Source: Lepisosteus oculatus (Eukaryota > Chordata > Actinopteri > Semionotiformes > Lepisosteidae). Taken from it: 64,000 nucleotides of DNA. The position numbers were made by a program, and so were the translations under genes. The notes below the pieces were generated by a model. That model did not search any database and was not told the DNA's origin. It was given only the letters and a program-made list of their open reading frames with translations. The DNA lies in NCBI RefSeq assembly GCF_040954835.1, contig NC_090709.1, positions 45,826,490-45,890,489 on the forward strand, read 5' to 3'. Shown one piece after another: positions 47,059 to 58,700 of the stretch (the first letter of the stretch is position 1; each line of letters starts with the position of its first letter).

Positions 47059-48420
47059 ACCTTCCAGTTTTATTTATTTATTTTTTAATCGCGTAACATA
47101 AACATATTACCGTATGCAAACTGTACTGTATACAATATGTATATGTATATTTAATGTCTTAACTGTGCCCGTTTAAGTATTGAATATTCATATCTAATTT
47201 TACCACTGAAGGGAAATCTTAACATAAACATACAGTATATGGCTGGTCTCGGTACTTTAAAGAAAAAAATACACACCAGTATTCCATTTCTCCCTAAACA
47301 TTGTAAGCTTCGAAGTCTTTAACTAACGTGATACCGGAGTCAACAAGCATACTTTTAGAATTTGATTAAAAGGGAATATAATATGGAATCGCGTATCTCA
47401 AGAAATTAATAACGATATAATTATATTCATGTTGCAAAAGAACTGCAACGGACATAAAAACTCCCTTGCATGGTTTCATTACGACCAGAATCGGTCTTGA
47501 GATATTTTTAACTTGATTTACAGTATTTGAGAGGTATGTCTTAACACCGATACTACAGTGCTTAAGTACTGCTCACGTATATGTTTCTAGGTTTATATTA
47601 TGCATTTCATACGGTCAAATTACTTTTGAGCAACTAATAAGAAGCGCGAAACAGTATGCGTTTTACTTTTGTTTTGTGCTGGAACCCGTGGATTGATTAG
47701 AGATATCAAGTACATACAAGTCATTTTTTAAATGTTGTAGTTCGTCTTGAAAAAATGTTACGAGTACATCATCTATCAACAATCACACAGGTTCTGTTTC
47801 CATAATGGTAGTGGGGGCAGGGTGTGTGGGAACAGGTTTGGTTGAAATTGCATTGGAGATCTATGTTCTTCACACCTGAAACATTTTCTCTGAAAGCATT
47901 TTCTTCGCAGTTTAACCGATCTTGCTACAGCATGTTACAGTTTACTATTATTAACCATATTAATTTTAAGTGCTTAATGTAAAATCTTGTGAAAATATAT
48001 TTTCATTGTTCAAATATACATTAAGTCTGACTATCATATAATAAGTTAAATACAAAACTAAAGAAAAAATAGGGTTAAATATAATTCAAAATATTTTGCT
48101 AACAATGTTAACTGTTTATGAATAATAAAATGTATTAACTAAGGAGTAGGATGGCACAGTTGTTAGTATGTTTTTTGTTTTGTTTCTTTTTCATAAATAC
48201 AACAGTAGTACCTGATGTCTCAGTGGCTTTCAAAATTAAATTATGCATGCAAACCTGTGAACTAGAAAGATAACTAAGATATCCATCCATTATATTTCAT
48301 AATATCCATGAAATATATGGCGCCAGGGCACCTCACCGTGTCAGGCCACCAGTGTGTCACACATATTTCAGCGCCATATACGCGATTAAAAAATAAATAA
48401 ATAAAACTGGAAGGTCCAGC

Positions 48421-48490
48421 ACCAGCTGGATTTGAACACACAACCTGCAAGCTGGTAGTCACGCACCTAGACCAGTAGGCTACAAGACAG
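48421..48490 (-). repeat. tRNA-like module in TIR element copy 4, inverted
   Basis: Minus strand repeats the module at 46988-47058 with a few changes (GACTACCAGCTTGCAGGTTG). It is part of the internal inverted repeat of the element. Confidence 0.6.
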
Positions 48491-49019
48491 CTCGCATGAA
48501 CAGGCAGGCGATACAGCCCTACACAGCCCTGCCACAGTACACGGATATAATCATACCGTTATTAAATTCTTGAGATACGCGATTCCATATTATATTCCCT
48601 TTTAATCAAATTCTAAAAGTATGCTTGTTGACTCCAGTATCACGTTAGTTAAAGACTTCGAAGCTTACAATGTTTAGGGAGAAATGGAATACTGGTGTGT
48701 ATTTTTTTCTTTAAAGTACCAAGACCAGCCATGTACTGTATGTTTATGTTCCAAAATTAATATCATTTATGGCCTTCACACGCGTTACAGTATGCTCCTA
48801 TTCTTTTTATGCTCAGCTACTAAGATTTCCCTTCAGTGGTAAAATTCAATATCTACAACGGGCTCAGTAAAGACGTTTACAGTAAGTCTTTCTACGACAG
48901 ACCAACGGACCACGAGTGCCCCTGTCGGTCAACCAATCACGCACCGCGGTACCCCGTGTCATCTTACCTGCGGTACGTGTCTGTACCGCTCACTTTGAAT
49001 GGCTGCATCTGTACACACA

Positions 49020-49430
49020 TAGACACCGCATCCACTCTTAGGTACAGATACACTATAACTAACACTAATGCAGATACTGCCAATATTACAACACTAACAC
49101 TATCATCAAACCCTATCATTGTTACTAACACTGACAAAAACAACTACTAGACTAATAATATGTATAATAACAGTAATACTGTCATGAAACCTAACATGAT
49201 GATGAGTGTTAATACTCTGACACTAACAGTATAATTATCACTAAATTTAACATGAAAACTAGCATTAAAACTAAATTTAAAAGTATCTATCATCACAAAG
49301 TCACATGTATACTTGTATTATTAGTAAAACTACCAGATATACTCTCACTAATATTAACATGAATACTAGCATTAATACTGAAACTATCAGTAATGTCATG
49401 ATCATTAATACTCACATAGACACTACACAC
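49020..49430 (+). repeat. Low-complexity ACTAACA-rich tract
   Basis: Frequent short motifs such as ACTAACACT, ATTACTAACA and AATACTAGCATT make a strand-asymmetric (G-poor on plus) cryptic repeat about 400 bp long. It begins directly beside the right end of TIR element copy 4. No gene. Confidence 0.6.
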
Positions 49431-49759
49431 AGTCTATTTCCCTGCACTATTTCACTCTTGCTTCCTTCCAATAAGGACGGAGCTGCGGGAGAAAGGGCGT
49501 TATAGATGATCGCTGTGAAGAGCTGCTGCTGTGCTTTGACATCTGAGCTCTGTGGAAAACGATCTCAATACAATTCTGAAAAACGCGACTCCCAGAACGC
49601 CAGCCGAACAAGTCTCCACAGCCGAAGCTGTATCTGCTAGGCGGCGCAGTTGTCGTGCACAAAGAAGGCTTTGAAAAGCATCAAAAGCATGTCATTCCGA
49701 GTTGGTCGTTTGTGTTTTCCGTTCAGATGTGAAATAACGGGAGACAGAGAGCGATGTCT

Positions 49760-49798
49760 TCCTCGTTAGAGACCGTGGTTTGATTCCCCGACAGTGAG
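49760..49798 (+). pseudogene. tRNA-Asp pseudogene with internal deletion
   Basis: TCCTCGTTAG is the 5' end of tRNA-Asp and AGACCGTGGTTTGATTCCCC is its 3' half; the D and anticodon arms between them are missing. It heads the tRNA cluster. Confidence 0.6.
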
Positions 49799-50020
49799 TT
49801 GCTCTCCTTCTACCTCCTTAGAGAAAGGACTGCCTTTCACTTCTCTGCATTTTCTTTCACAGCGTCGTGCACCTTTTCATCACTTTCAGAGCCTGTGCAC
49901 AGCACACGACTCGCCATCAGGATGCGCATTGAAGTGACAGCAGGAAGCTTTGCGACATGCACTGTGCAGATCCCATAGATCCCCACACTAGGAATCCCCA
50001 AACAGTGAGCGTGGCCACTG

Positions 50021-50093
50021 TGTTTCCACCCGGTTTTGAACCAGCGACCTTTCGCGTGTGAGGCAAACGTGAGAACCACTACACAACGGAAAC
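50021..50093 (-). tRNA. tRNA-Val(CAC)
   Basis: 73 bases on the minus strand: GTTTCCGTTGTGTAGTGGTT, anticodon CAC in GCCTCACACGC, T arm GGTTCAAAACC, end GGAAACA. The acceptor stem pairs fully. The T stem has one mismatch, so activity is likely but not certain. Confidence 0.85.
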
Positions 50094-50394
50094 GATGGGA
50101 AACCATGCACAGTGACCCAGCGCTGAGCTTCGCCAATGCTATTCAGCTGCTTCCAGTGCCTTCGTTGGAGTGCGCCGATTGACCGTGCTCACCAGAGACC
50201 AGCACGCCTGTCATGGACGGAGCAGGAAAGGCTACGCCACATTCTACAGCCCTCTCCACGCAATCGACGCAATCGGGCTACTGAAGTGGAGAAAATCTCC
50301 TCTCCAGAAAGTGCAAATATCATCTTGGAGAGTATAAATTCTATTGCCGAAGGTCAACACTATCTACCAGAGTCACCCCTCCCACCTCCTGCAG

Positions 50395-50455
50395 GTTTCC
50401 GAGCTGCAGTGATGATCACTTCGGCTCACAAGCGAGAGGTCCTCGGTTGGAAACA
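50395..50455 (+). pseudogene. tRNA-Val(CAC) pseudogene
   Basis: GTTTCCG...TTCGGCTCACAAGCG, GAGGTCCTCGGTT and then directly GGAAACA. The 3' half of the T arm is deleted and the D arm has decayed. It is opposite in strand to the tRNA-Val at 50021. Confidence 0.6.
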
Positions 50456-50560
50456 CGCGCCCCTTCTTCTTGTACGTTTTGCACATGATCGAGTGGTTTT
50501 AGTGTGGCTCCTTCGTACACGGTGCTGATCTTTTGGAAAGCAGGAGGCAAAACTGACACA

Positions 50561-50632
50561 TTCCCATACCGGGAAATGAACCTGGCCCGCCTGGGTGAAA
50601 ACCAGGAATCCTAACCACTAGCCCATATGGGA
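50561..50632 (-). tRNA. tRNA-Glu(TTC)
   Basis: 72 bases on the minus strand: TCCCATATGGGCTAGTGGTT, anticodon TTC in GGTTTTCACCC, T arm GGTTCATTTCC, end TATGGGAA. The acceptor and anticodon stems pair; the T stem has one mismatch and a changed loop. Confidence 0.8.
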
Positions 50633-50810
50633 GCATGCAGCCTTCTTCCGTGTGTCATGCAAGCAAACCGTAATTGCTGTTTGCACTTAGAGTGTCGAAG
50701 GGTCGATGTATACTGGGGCTCAGTTGAAATGCAACATCAGGACTTTTCCGACTCCTGTCACACGAAGAGAGCACAGCCTTTTCTGCCCTGCACGTGTGTA
50801 TTGGTAACTC

Positions 50811-50882
50811 GCCGTGATTGTATAGTGGTCAGTACTTTGCGTTGTGGCTGCTACAACCCCGGTTCGAATCCGTGTCACGGCA
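50811..50882 (+). tRNA. tRNA-His(GTG), slightly degenerate
   Basis: GCCGTGATTGTATAGTGGTC, anticodon GTG in GCGTTGTGGCTGC, B box GGTTCGAATCC, end TCACGGCA. The acceptor stem is perfect. The anticodon and T stems each have one mismatch against the usual vertebrate sequence. Confidence 0.8.
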
Positions 50883-51127
50883 GAATAGGGGTGTCTGCTT
50901 TTACTACTTGCACAAATGAAGGCAAAAAAAAGCCTATCGATGTGAACAAATGGCGGAGTACTGCCTGAGTGGATCGTTGATGAACGACAGAGGCCACTCC
51001 GACCTCTTCTCGGTTTTCTTCAATGACTTACTAAGGATCTTCTTCACATTTGCCCATGCAGGGGAAGCCAGTTACACCAAAGCAAATGCAGGAAAGTGCA
51101 TTTCAAGCAGAGACCAGTGCATTTCAA

Positions 51128-51204
51128 GGAGGGACCTGTTTACACCGAGAGTGGTCGGAGTATGGAACAATGCGCCAAATGCTGTTGCTGTATACGATTC
51201 TTGA
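51128..51204 (+). pseudogene. Possible LINE C-terminal fragment
   Basis: Reads RRDLFTPRVVGVWNNAP, reminiscent of the FF-xRVVNxWNxLP ending of jockey/CR1-like LINE proteins. It is too short to be sure. Confidence 0.35.
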
Positions 51205-51309
51205 TGAGATCTTGGGCTCACTAAGCAGGTAATGACAGGTACCGCTCGCTCCCAATGCTCGCTCGAAGACAGCCTTTTCCATCGGCCAGGGCCCCTGGCA
51301 CTTTACTGT

Positions 51310-53064
51310 CATTCCCATTCCCTCCGTGCTAGCCTATCCCGATCCGTGGTTACCGTATATCCTGGATACCGATGCAAGTGACTTGGGGGTGGGCGTGGTG
51401 CTGGCACAGGAGGGGCCAGATGGGAGCGGGTAGTTGCCTTCTACAGTCGGGCTTTGAATAAGGCTGAACGGAACTACTGCGTGGCCCGTCGCGAGCTTCA
51501 GGCCATACCTATTCGGGACCCGATTCCTGTTGAGGACCGACCATGCGTCCCTCACCTGGCTGCTCCACTTTAAGGAGCCGGAGGCGCAGATGGTGCGATG
51601 GATAGAGGTCCTGCAGGAGTATGACTTCACTGTTGTGCACCGTGCTGGATCTCGCCATCTCAATGCCGGCATTCTCTCGCGGCGCCCCTGTGAGGTTGCG
51701 GACTGCCACTACTGCGCCCGGTGGGAGCAGTGTGAGGGAGCCGTCTGCACAGTGACGGAGGCGAGCACCTCGGCCACAGCCCTGGAGGGGCTGCTGGGGG
51801 TGGGCATGTCAGACCTGGCACAGCAACAGGCAGCTGATCCTGACGTGGGGCCGGTGCTCCGCTGGAAGGCAGCAGGAGCGCGGCCTGTGCGAGAGGAGCT
51901 CCCCCAGCACCCAAAGTCCGTCAAGGCCCTCTGCGTCCTGTAGGAGGCCTTGGAGGTAAAGGACGGGGTGCTGCGCCGGGGGTGGCAGGTACCCTCCAGT
52001 GGCGAGATATGGTGGCAGCTGGTGGTGCCACAGTCGCTCCGCGCGGCTGTGCTCAGAGTGGTGCATGGCCAGCCGGGCATGGGGGATTTCGGCTGTAAAA
52101 AAACCCTGCAGCGTCTCCGAGGCCATTTTTATTGGGGTCTTTGCCACCGGGACGTGGGGCGGTATTGCCAAACGTGTGCGGTGTGCGTGGCGCAGAAGGG
52201 TCCCCCCGAGCGCTCTCGGGCCCCCCTCCAACAACACCAGGTGGGGGCTCCTATGGAGCGGGTGGGGGTGGATGTTTTGGGCCTGTTTCCGCGCACCGAG
52301 GCCAGAAACCACTATATCCTGGTAGCAATGGACTATTTCACGAAGTGGCCGGAGGCCTATGCCCTCCTGGACCAGAGTGCCCCCACGGTGGCCGATGCAC
52401 TACTGGAGGGGATGTTTGCCAGGCTGGGGGTGCCGGAGGAGTTACAGGTCTTCGCCAGAGTGTGCCAGCGCCTGGGGATCTCTAAGACTCAGACCATCCC
52501 GCTGCATCCCCAGAGCGACGGGTCTGTGGAGCGGTTTAATCGGACGCTCCCCACCCAGCTGGCCTCCCTGGTGTCCTGTCACCAACGGGACTGGGACCGC
52601 CACCTCCCCCTCGAGCTCTGGGCTTATCGGACCACAGTCCAGGAATCTACTGGGTGTACCCTGGCCTCACTCATGCTGGGCCGGGAAATGCAAACCCTGG
52701 TGGACCTGGTCTTCGGCCCGCCGCCCGGAGACGAGTCGGCACCACCAGCTGGACCGGACTACGACCGGACAGCTTAACCCGGACCCATCTGACTCAGGCG
52801 GGAGTCCGGCAGAAGCGGCACTACGACCTGCTCTGCAGGGGGCCTGCCTTCCTGCCCTGGGACTTGGTTTGGGTGTACAGCCCGCACCGCCGCAAAGGCC
52901 TCAGACCTAAGCTGGCGCCTTTGTGGGAGGGGGCCGCTGAGGTCCTCAGGGTGGTAGGCAAGGACTGCTACCAGGGGAGAGTGGTGGTTCTGCACCAAGA
53001 CCGCCTGGCCCCCTACTGGGACCGGGAGGAGAGCCAGGGCCGGAGCCGACCGACAATGGGGTGA
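51310..53064 (+). pseudogene. Ty3/Gypsy pol remnant: RNase H and integrase
   Basis: The remnant starts at the end of the reverse transcriptase (VLAYPDPWLPYILDTDASD), continues through RNase H (ELQAI, RTDHASLTWLLHFKE) and the integrase zinc-binding region (HGQPGMGDFG...CQTCAVC), the integrase core (GVDVLGLF, QSDGSVERFNRTL) and a C-terminal chromodomain-less tail (GVRQKRHYDL). Lesions: frameshifts near 51425, 51505 and 52770, TAG at 51941-51943, and an in-frame gap near 52448 (PEELQ/VFARVCQRL) that removes the segment holding the second catalytic Asp. The second His of the HHCC finger is Asp, and the last RNase H Asp (NADxLSR in relatives) is Gly. The 5' part (gag, protease, most of reverse transcriptase) is missing. 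It is markedly GC-rich against its surroundings. Confidence 0.93.
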
Positions 53065-53185
53065 CCGCGGGCCGCCGGCAACCACCGCTTCGCAACAGCT
53101 GCTCACGCAGAGTTCCACAGCCTTTAGCCTAGTATGAGTATAGCCTGAGGGGGGTGTTCGATGTCGGCGGGACGCCAGACGCTTC

Positions 53186-53548
53186 AGGTGGGGACAGTGT
53201 AACCCCCCTGGCCCGGTGGTGAGGAGGAAGTGCACCTAGGCACTCATGGTACCGTGGAGCAGGTTGGGAGATGTAGCCGGGGAGAGTGAGGGTCAGCTCG
53301 ATGACCAGCAGCTGACTCTGCATATGTGAATAGTGTTATAGTAGTTTTAGTGTCCTGTGTAGCCTTATAAGTGTATAGCCTGTTGTTAAGTAATTACCAC
53401 CCTAAATATGTGAACGTGTTCCATCAGTCTCCTCATGTGTGTGTATGTCCTGTGTTTGGTTTTGTGTGGTTTCGATAAAAGAATAAAGCTGTCGCTTGGT
53501 TAACTATCACGTCGCCACTTGTCCTTTTCCTGAGGGAACCTGAAAACA
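53186..53548 (+). mobile_element. 3' LTR of the Gypsy remnant with polypurine tract
   Basis: Purine-rich AGGTGGGGACAG (53186-53197) directly precedes TGTAACCCCCCTGGCC, the expected LTR start. AATAAA is at about 53480. The end CTGAAAACA near 53548 is placed where homology to the inverted block at 61900 resumes (GTATTATAGCATG). No 5' LTR is in the window. Confidence 0.75.
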
Positions 53549-53554
53549 GTACAG

Positions 53555-53882
53555 TATTATAGCATGAACCCCTGACGATTATCTTGATACGTTTTATGTG
53601 CTCGTTTGTATTGTATGTATTTTTGTTGTTCAAATTAAAAGTAAAAGACACAACTTTCCGGATGCGGCTGCTGTAAAAATAAAATGACATCAAGGGTGCT
53701 GTACGCAGAGGTCTGAAACCTGCTCCACAGAAGATCTTTATCCAGAGGTGTTAAAGAAGTCGAGATCTCGCCATGAGAGGGGAAGCATCTCAGAAAAAGC
53801 AGGTGCAGTCGGTTCCATGGTCATAACGCCACTAAGTCGGGCGACAAGAGCAAAACCCACCCGGCTTCCTCCGGGCAAGTAA
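53555..53882. repeat. Inverted-repeat block pairing with 61588-61920
   Basis: GTATTATAGCATG through GCCCGGCTT-like sequence (ACCCGGCTTCCTCCGGGC, AAGTAATGAG) is the reverse complement of 61588-61920 with few differences. No gene. Confidence 0.9.
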
Positions 53883-54229
53883 TGAGCAATAATATTTCAA
53901 AATTACAGTTCGGATTTATTAGAAAACTTCACAAGCATTATTAGGTTAGGACTGTAAAATTGTTTTTTAATATCTTGGTATATTTACCTTCATTTTAATA
54001 TAGATATAACCATAAATGATGTTAAGCATATTGAACTTTTGTCGTACTTTTTAAAACATTTTAGCTGAGGACACACGGCGACTATTATACCTTGTGATAC
54101 ATGCAAGACATCTGTAAACGAAGATGTAATTACAATAAAATTGGCAATTAACAGAAAACCACAATTTGTATAATATTATTCCTCGATATCAATGATCAAT
54201 TGAAGGATTTGAAGAAACTATCAAAGAAA

Positions 54230-55707
54230 CAGCAGCAATAGCAGATGATTTTGGTTTTGAACCCATCTTTACACCTCAATAATCCATTTGTCCTCGAAAA
54301 AAGAAAAGACAGGCATATTTTGAGTCTCATAATTATCCTCTTCTCGATCCAAAAGAAACGTTGATTGCTTCTGTACTTTTTTGGATTTTCTTACGAAGAT
54401 CTCACGAAGTATTGCCAGGATCTATATTTAGCGTTCGGTAGTGATAACACTGCTGATATTGATTGAGTAGAAATCTATGATGTATTGACAGATTTATCTG
54501 AAGCGAGAAGTCCTAGAACGCCATCTATGAAGTTTTAGGATTCATACCAAGAAATGCCTTTTGTTTCCCACCCCAACTACTGCTTTTGCATTACACATAA
54601 TGTGAACATTACCAGTTTTGGTAGCTTCTGGGCACGATTTTCCTAAACTGAAACTTATTACAAAATTCTTTAAGATGAACCATGTCCAAAAATTGTAAAT
54701 CAGGACTAATTTTAATATAAAATGAAATTACTACAGAAGAAAAGGCTTAACTGAAATATGAATAAGACTATGCAAGCCTGAAAAATAGAACAATTCAATA
54801 TTTATAACTTTTTTTTTTATTTTTTAAGAAATGGGCTCACACACCGGAAGACACTAACGTTTCTCTTCGTTAGAGTATGTGAATAACAGTTTAACCCCAA
54901 ATGTTTGTAATTGTGATTCTGTTCAAATTAAAAAAAGCATCTATCAATAGTAAGAAATTATTAAGAAAGTAAGAAATTGTGTTATTTCATAAACTGTAAG
55001 ACATGAAGACATTTACAGGTTATATCCTTTGCTTTGTCTTTTAACGCAAGCGGTCAGGATCCAAGCCCATGTTCGGACGGTTGTGTTTCTCTTGTACTCA
55101 TCAAATGTCATTGTTTTGTCCGTCAGTTCTTTCTCGAGTTGTACCATGGATATTTTATACCATCAATACTTTTCATGCTCTTTTGCATTTTTCTTCACAT
55201 ACGGAAAAGAACTCAAGGCGTTCTTGTCACTGTGCTGCACAGTACAGGACACGCAGTGAGGAATTCGCTAACATAAGAGATACTCACATAAAGTGCTTTT
55301 ACTGACCATATTACAAATCACAGGAAGTAAGGTCTTAAAACATTGGGCAGTAGTGGGATTTAAACCCACACCACTGAGAGAGTGGAGCCTAAAATCCAGC
55401 ATATTAGATCATTCAGCCACACTACCTCTGGCCCCCTCTCCTTTCCTCACGTTGCTGAGTATAGGTGCCTTCATGAAATTGAGCCAGGTTTGAATCCCAG
55501 CCAATGCATCTCCAAATCTTTTCAATTGAATCTGTGATCCTGTAGCACATCCTCTGAAACCAGCAATCAAAATTGGAAAAGTCTTCTTCAACACTGAAAA
55601 GCTCAATTAGGACGAAGCAGTTGTACACAGGACAGCAGTACCATATGTGTTCTTGATTGATTCAGACTCGTTCTCAGTGGTTCTTGCTCACCAAACATCT
55701 TAAAAGC
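54230..55707 (+). repeat. Duplicated block X (direct copy at about 58800-60600)
   Basis: Shared in the same order: TTAGCGTTCGGTAGTGATAA, ATTGATTGAGTAGAAATC, GCTCACACACCGGAAGACAC, GGTTGTGTTTCT, the tRNA-Leu pseudogene and AGACTCGTTCTCAGTGG. Its right limit coincides with the start of the right palindrome arm (55708). Confidence 0.85.
55345..55426 (-). pseudogene. tRNA-Leu(TAG) pseudogene
   Basis: Minus strand GGTAGTGTGGCTGAATGATC, anticodon region GGATTTTAGGCTCC with one extra T, long variable arm, GGTTTAAATCC. B box and A box are mutated (GGCTGAATGA), so it is likely silent. Confidence 0.75.
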
Positions 55708-58700
55708 TAAATGAGGCCCCATCTCACTCTCCCTTTCTGTGGTGCAGCCACTGAGAAAGTATTCATGCAGGCTGATTTAAGATGTTTTCTTTTGATAAGG
55801 GACAGCTCTTAAACGGAGATGCACTTAGCTAAGCCTAACTATCATGATCAATGGTCATCCATTGGCGCCTATCTGTCTAGGGAGTGCCAAATGGACATCT
55901 GGACTGCATTCCTAAGTGTCAAGAGTAAGTGACTCATATCTCACCTTGATCAACCAATCAGGGACTGGCAGGGCGTGGTAATCACGTGGGTCTCCAATGC
56001 CCGCCAAACTCTCAACCAATCAGCACACATCTGTGTCTTGGTCAAAAAGGGAGCGCAAGCTCAGATCGGGGCTCTCCTTGGCCATTTCCGCGCATCCTCA
56101 GAGACAATCACGTGACAACTGCTGTTGTCTGCACTGGGACTTGGACTTTGTTCTAAGCGCGAGGCCGAGGATCCCGTACGTACTCAGAATTCTACCAACG
56201 TGAATGCTCTGCTTGATCAACGGCAGCCTACAGTTGGACCCTCGTCAACAACCTGAATAGCTGATTCAGAAGCAGCGCTGGTCCGGGAACGAACCAGCTT
56301 CTTCCCGGGCAAAAGAGTGACTTGTGAGGACTTGCGGTCACACTCTGTGCATAGATACTTTCTACTAGCCAGCCGGACTGCTGGTAGATCCCCTCGGAGC
56401 AACAACTGCCCTGCGCGCCCGTCCAACTCCGAGCTGCACCTCGACTGGTTGGCCGGTAGCCAGAGGACGCTGGGACAACGCCCATTGGACAACCGCTGGA
56501 ACCGAGGCTGCAACAGAGCCTGTCAGCTGGTTTGGTGTTCGTGCCGGGAAATTCCAAATCTATACACAGTGGATAAGTAAACTCCATGTTCTACATTGCG
56601 TCTCGAGAATTCAATTGTACCTCAACACAAGTTGTTATCAATTTAATTCATGAGTATTGCATTTACTTCCGAGTTTAGAGTAACAGTGGGTAATAACACT
56701 AATTAGCGATTTGGTAACTGAACGATATATATTGACATATATTCTCTGTTGTGTATCTCTTTGTGTTTGCATCTCTTCGAGATTATATACCTTGTATATT
56801 GATAACCCTCACAGTAAGGTCTGCCGCTTGTATCCAGGCAGACTGGTATATTTTTGGAGCAAAATTTATATTAATCACTGTATCTCGTGTATTGAACCCG
56901 TGTGTGTGCGTTGTTAGTTGTTCTGACGATTGATTTTCTAAAAGCCACAACGAACCACCTCGTGATTACTGCTACAATTAATAATTGTCTCAGTAAACCC
57001 ATCAAACCTCTACACAGCTAAGGAAGAGTAGCTCGGAAAATACCCAACTCAACAAGCGAGCGCGTTGGTTGCTCTTGCTCTTAATGCAAGGAGCTGTTTT
57101 CTATTTTGCATTAATTATTATTAACCAGAAACAGCTGCACAACTGGTCGCATTTGTGATTGTCACTTCTCTGCTTCAGCAAGGTCAATAAAAGACTCTGA
57201 AAGTAGTAGAGAAAAACTGAATTAAAATCATATTAGCAATTCTGAGCGATATCTGCATACAGGCAATCCAATAAGAACGTTGAAATCTTTGAATATCATC
57301 TCTCTATATATTGCGCTGCTTTTTACTTGGAGTAAAACTATTGGATTGAAGGGTTAAAATGTATTGTTGTTATTTGGAGAAATCAATGAACTCTTGATTT
57401 TATATGTTTTAAAAGACGGTCATGCGCACAGAAAAAAGACAGTGCTGATTATTTTTCTGGAGACGGAGCACTGATGGCCTGTCCGAGCCAATTGATAAAG
57501 CCCACCCAGTGGATACTCTAGCAGAACGTGGAAGAACGTTCACCATTGTAACCAAGGCAACCACAGGAACAACATCAAGAAGCACAGTCAATTCCCCATT
57601 TAAATCTTTCGTGTAAGGTATACCATGTGAAAGCATGAAGTTAATCCCCTGATCTCTTTTGAACATGGACAAGGTATTTTTGATGGAGCGCTATGAGCAA
57701 AGATTTAATAAGCTACTCCTGCCGATGATTCAGCATAAAGAAGTAAAAGCTTCACAAACAAAAGCAGCTCGCTACCATAGCCAATATTAAATGTACTTGG
57801 TGGCACATTACCATTTGCACTGGCTCAAAAGTGGTCTCGGCAGACGTTGTTCCCTACTTTACGTAGCGCCAAAGAGCATTTCCATTGAGAAAAAAAAAAA
57901 TCTTTCTTGATGTTAAACATAGAGAGCCTGCCTTTTAGAAGTTCTCCCTCTAAACACCTTGTGCAGCCTCCCGACAGACTAACAAAAAGCGCCTTTTCAC
58001 CAACTCAATTTATAATACGCCCCTCAAAACTCACAACCGAATAACAATCCATCCATATATTTGTTTTCCAAGATCCATTCAAGGCAACTGGCTCTTCGCA
58101 AGCAAATCATTTCAGGATAGAAACTCAGTTTAGTCAACTACTGGTGCATTCAGCACACCACCTGCTCTCGCTTGTCGGGGTGGCCGAGTGGTCTAAGGCG
58201 CCATACTCAAGGACATGTGTCTTTCCAGCTGACTTGGTGTTCTGGTTTCCAAATGGAGGCGTGGGTTCAAATCCCACTCCTGACAGCCTCTGCTTTTACC
58301 TCTCTTGAATTGTTCCAGTGCTAGCTGACAGTGAATGACTGAAATATAAAAGCAGCAGAAGAAAGCAAGCAACTCAGTGCAATTTGTGAGTATTCTGCAC
58401 TGTTAAAATGCACAGGTTTTCATACTTTTTGGAATTCCAAGAAGTGACTCCTGTTTCATTTTCTATTCACCAACTGGATTTGGGCATTCCGCCCCTCACA
58501 CCTCACAACAGAATAACAAACGGCTTCATGTGCCACAGCATTCCCCTGTAGATTCGGTTTGCACTATGAATTAGGCGTCCCCGAATGAAATAATGATTAT
58601 GAAATATTTTAGTGTTGGCTCAAATGTGAGGAATTTCATGAACCCTCAGAAAGGAACGCTTGCAGAAAATGCCAGCAATTCAAAGCGTGTAGGCAGCATG

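Larger units (their letters stand above)
46263..49011. mobile_element. TIR DNA element, copy 4 (2.7 kb), foldback-like
   Basis: CAGATGCAGCCATTCAAAAT starts after TT (TA expected) and the inverse ends before TA at 49012-49013. L-type sequence lies left and R-type right. About 46770-47095 is repeated inverted at about 48375-48725, including the tRNA-like module, so the copy could fold into a large stem. The centre (47450-47820) matches the inverse of 39600-39960 in copy 3. No coding sequence. Confidence 0.65.

Noticed and set aside
50405..50530. C/D-box snoRNA-like pattern (TGATGA at 50410, CTGA at 50525)
   Set aside because: No terminal stem joins the two boxes, and the start is better explained by a tRNA-Val pseudogene.
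51809..52312. 167-codon minus-strand frame in the Gypsy region
   Set aside because: It is a shadow of the integrase coding strand in GC-rich DNA; codon content and domains belong to the plus strand.
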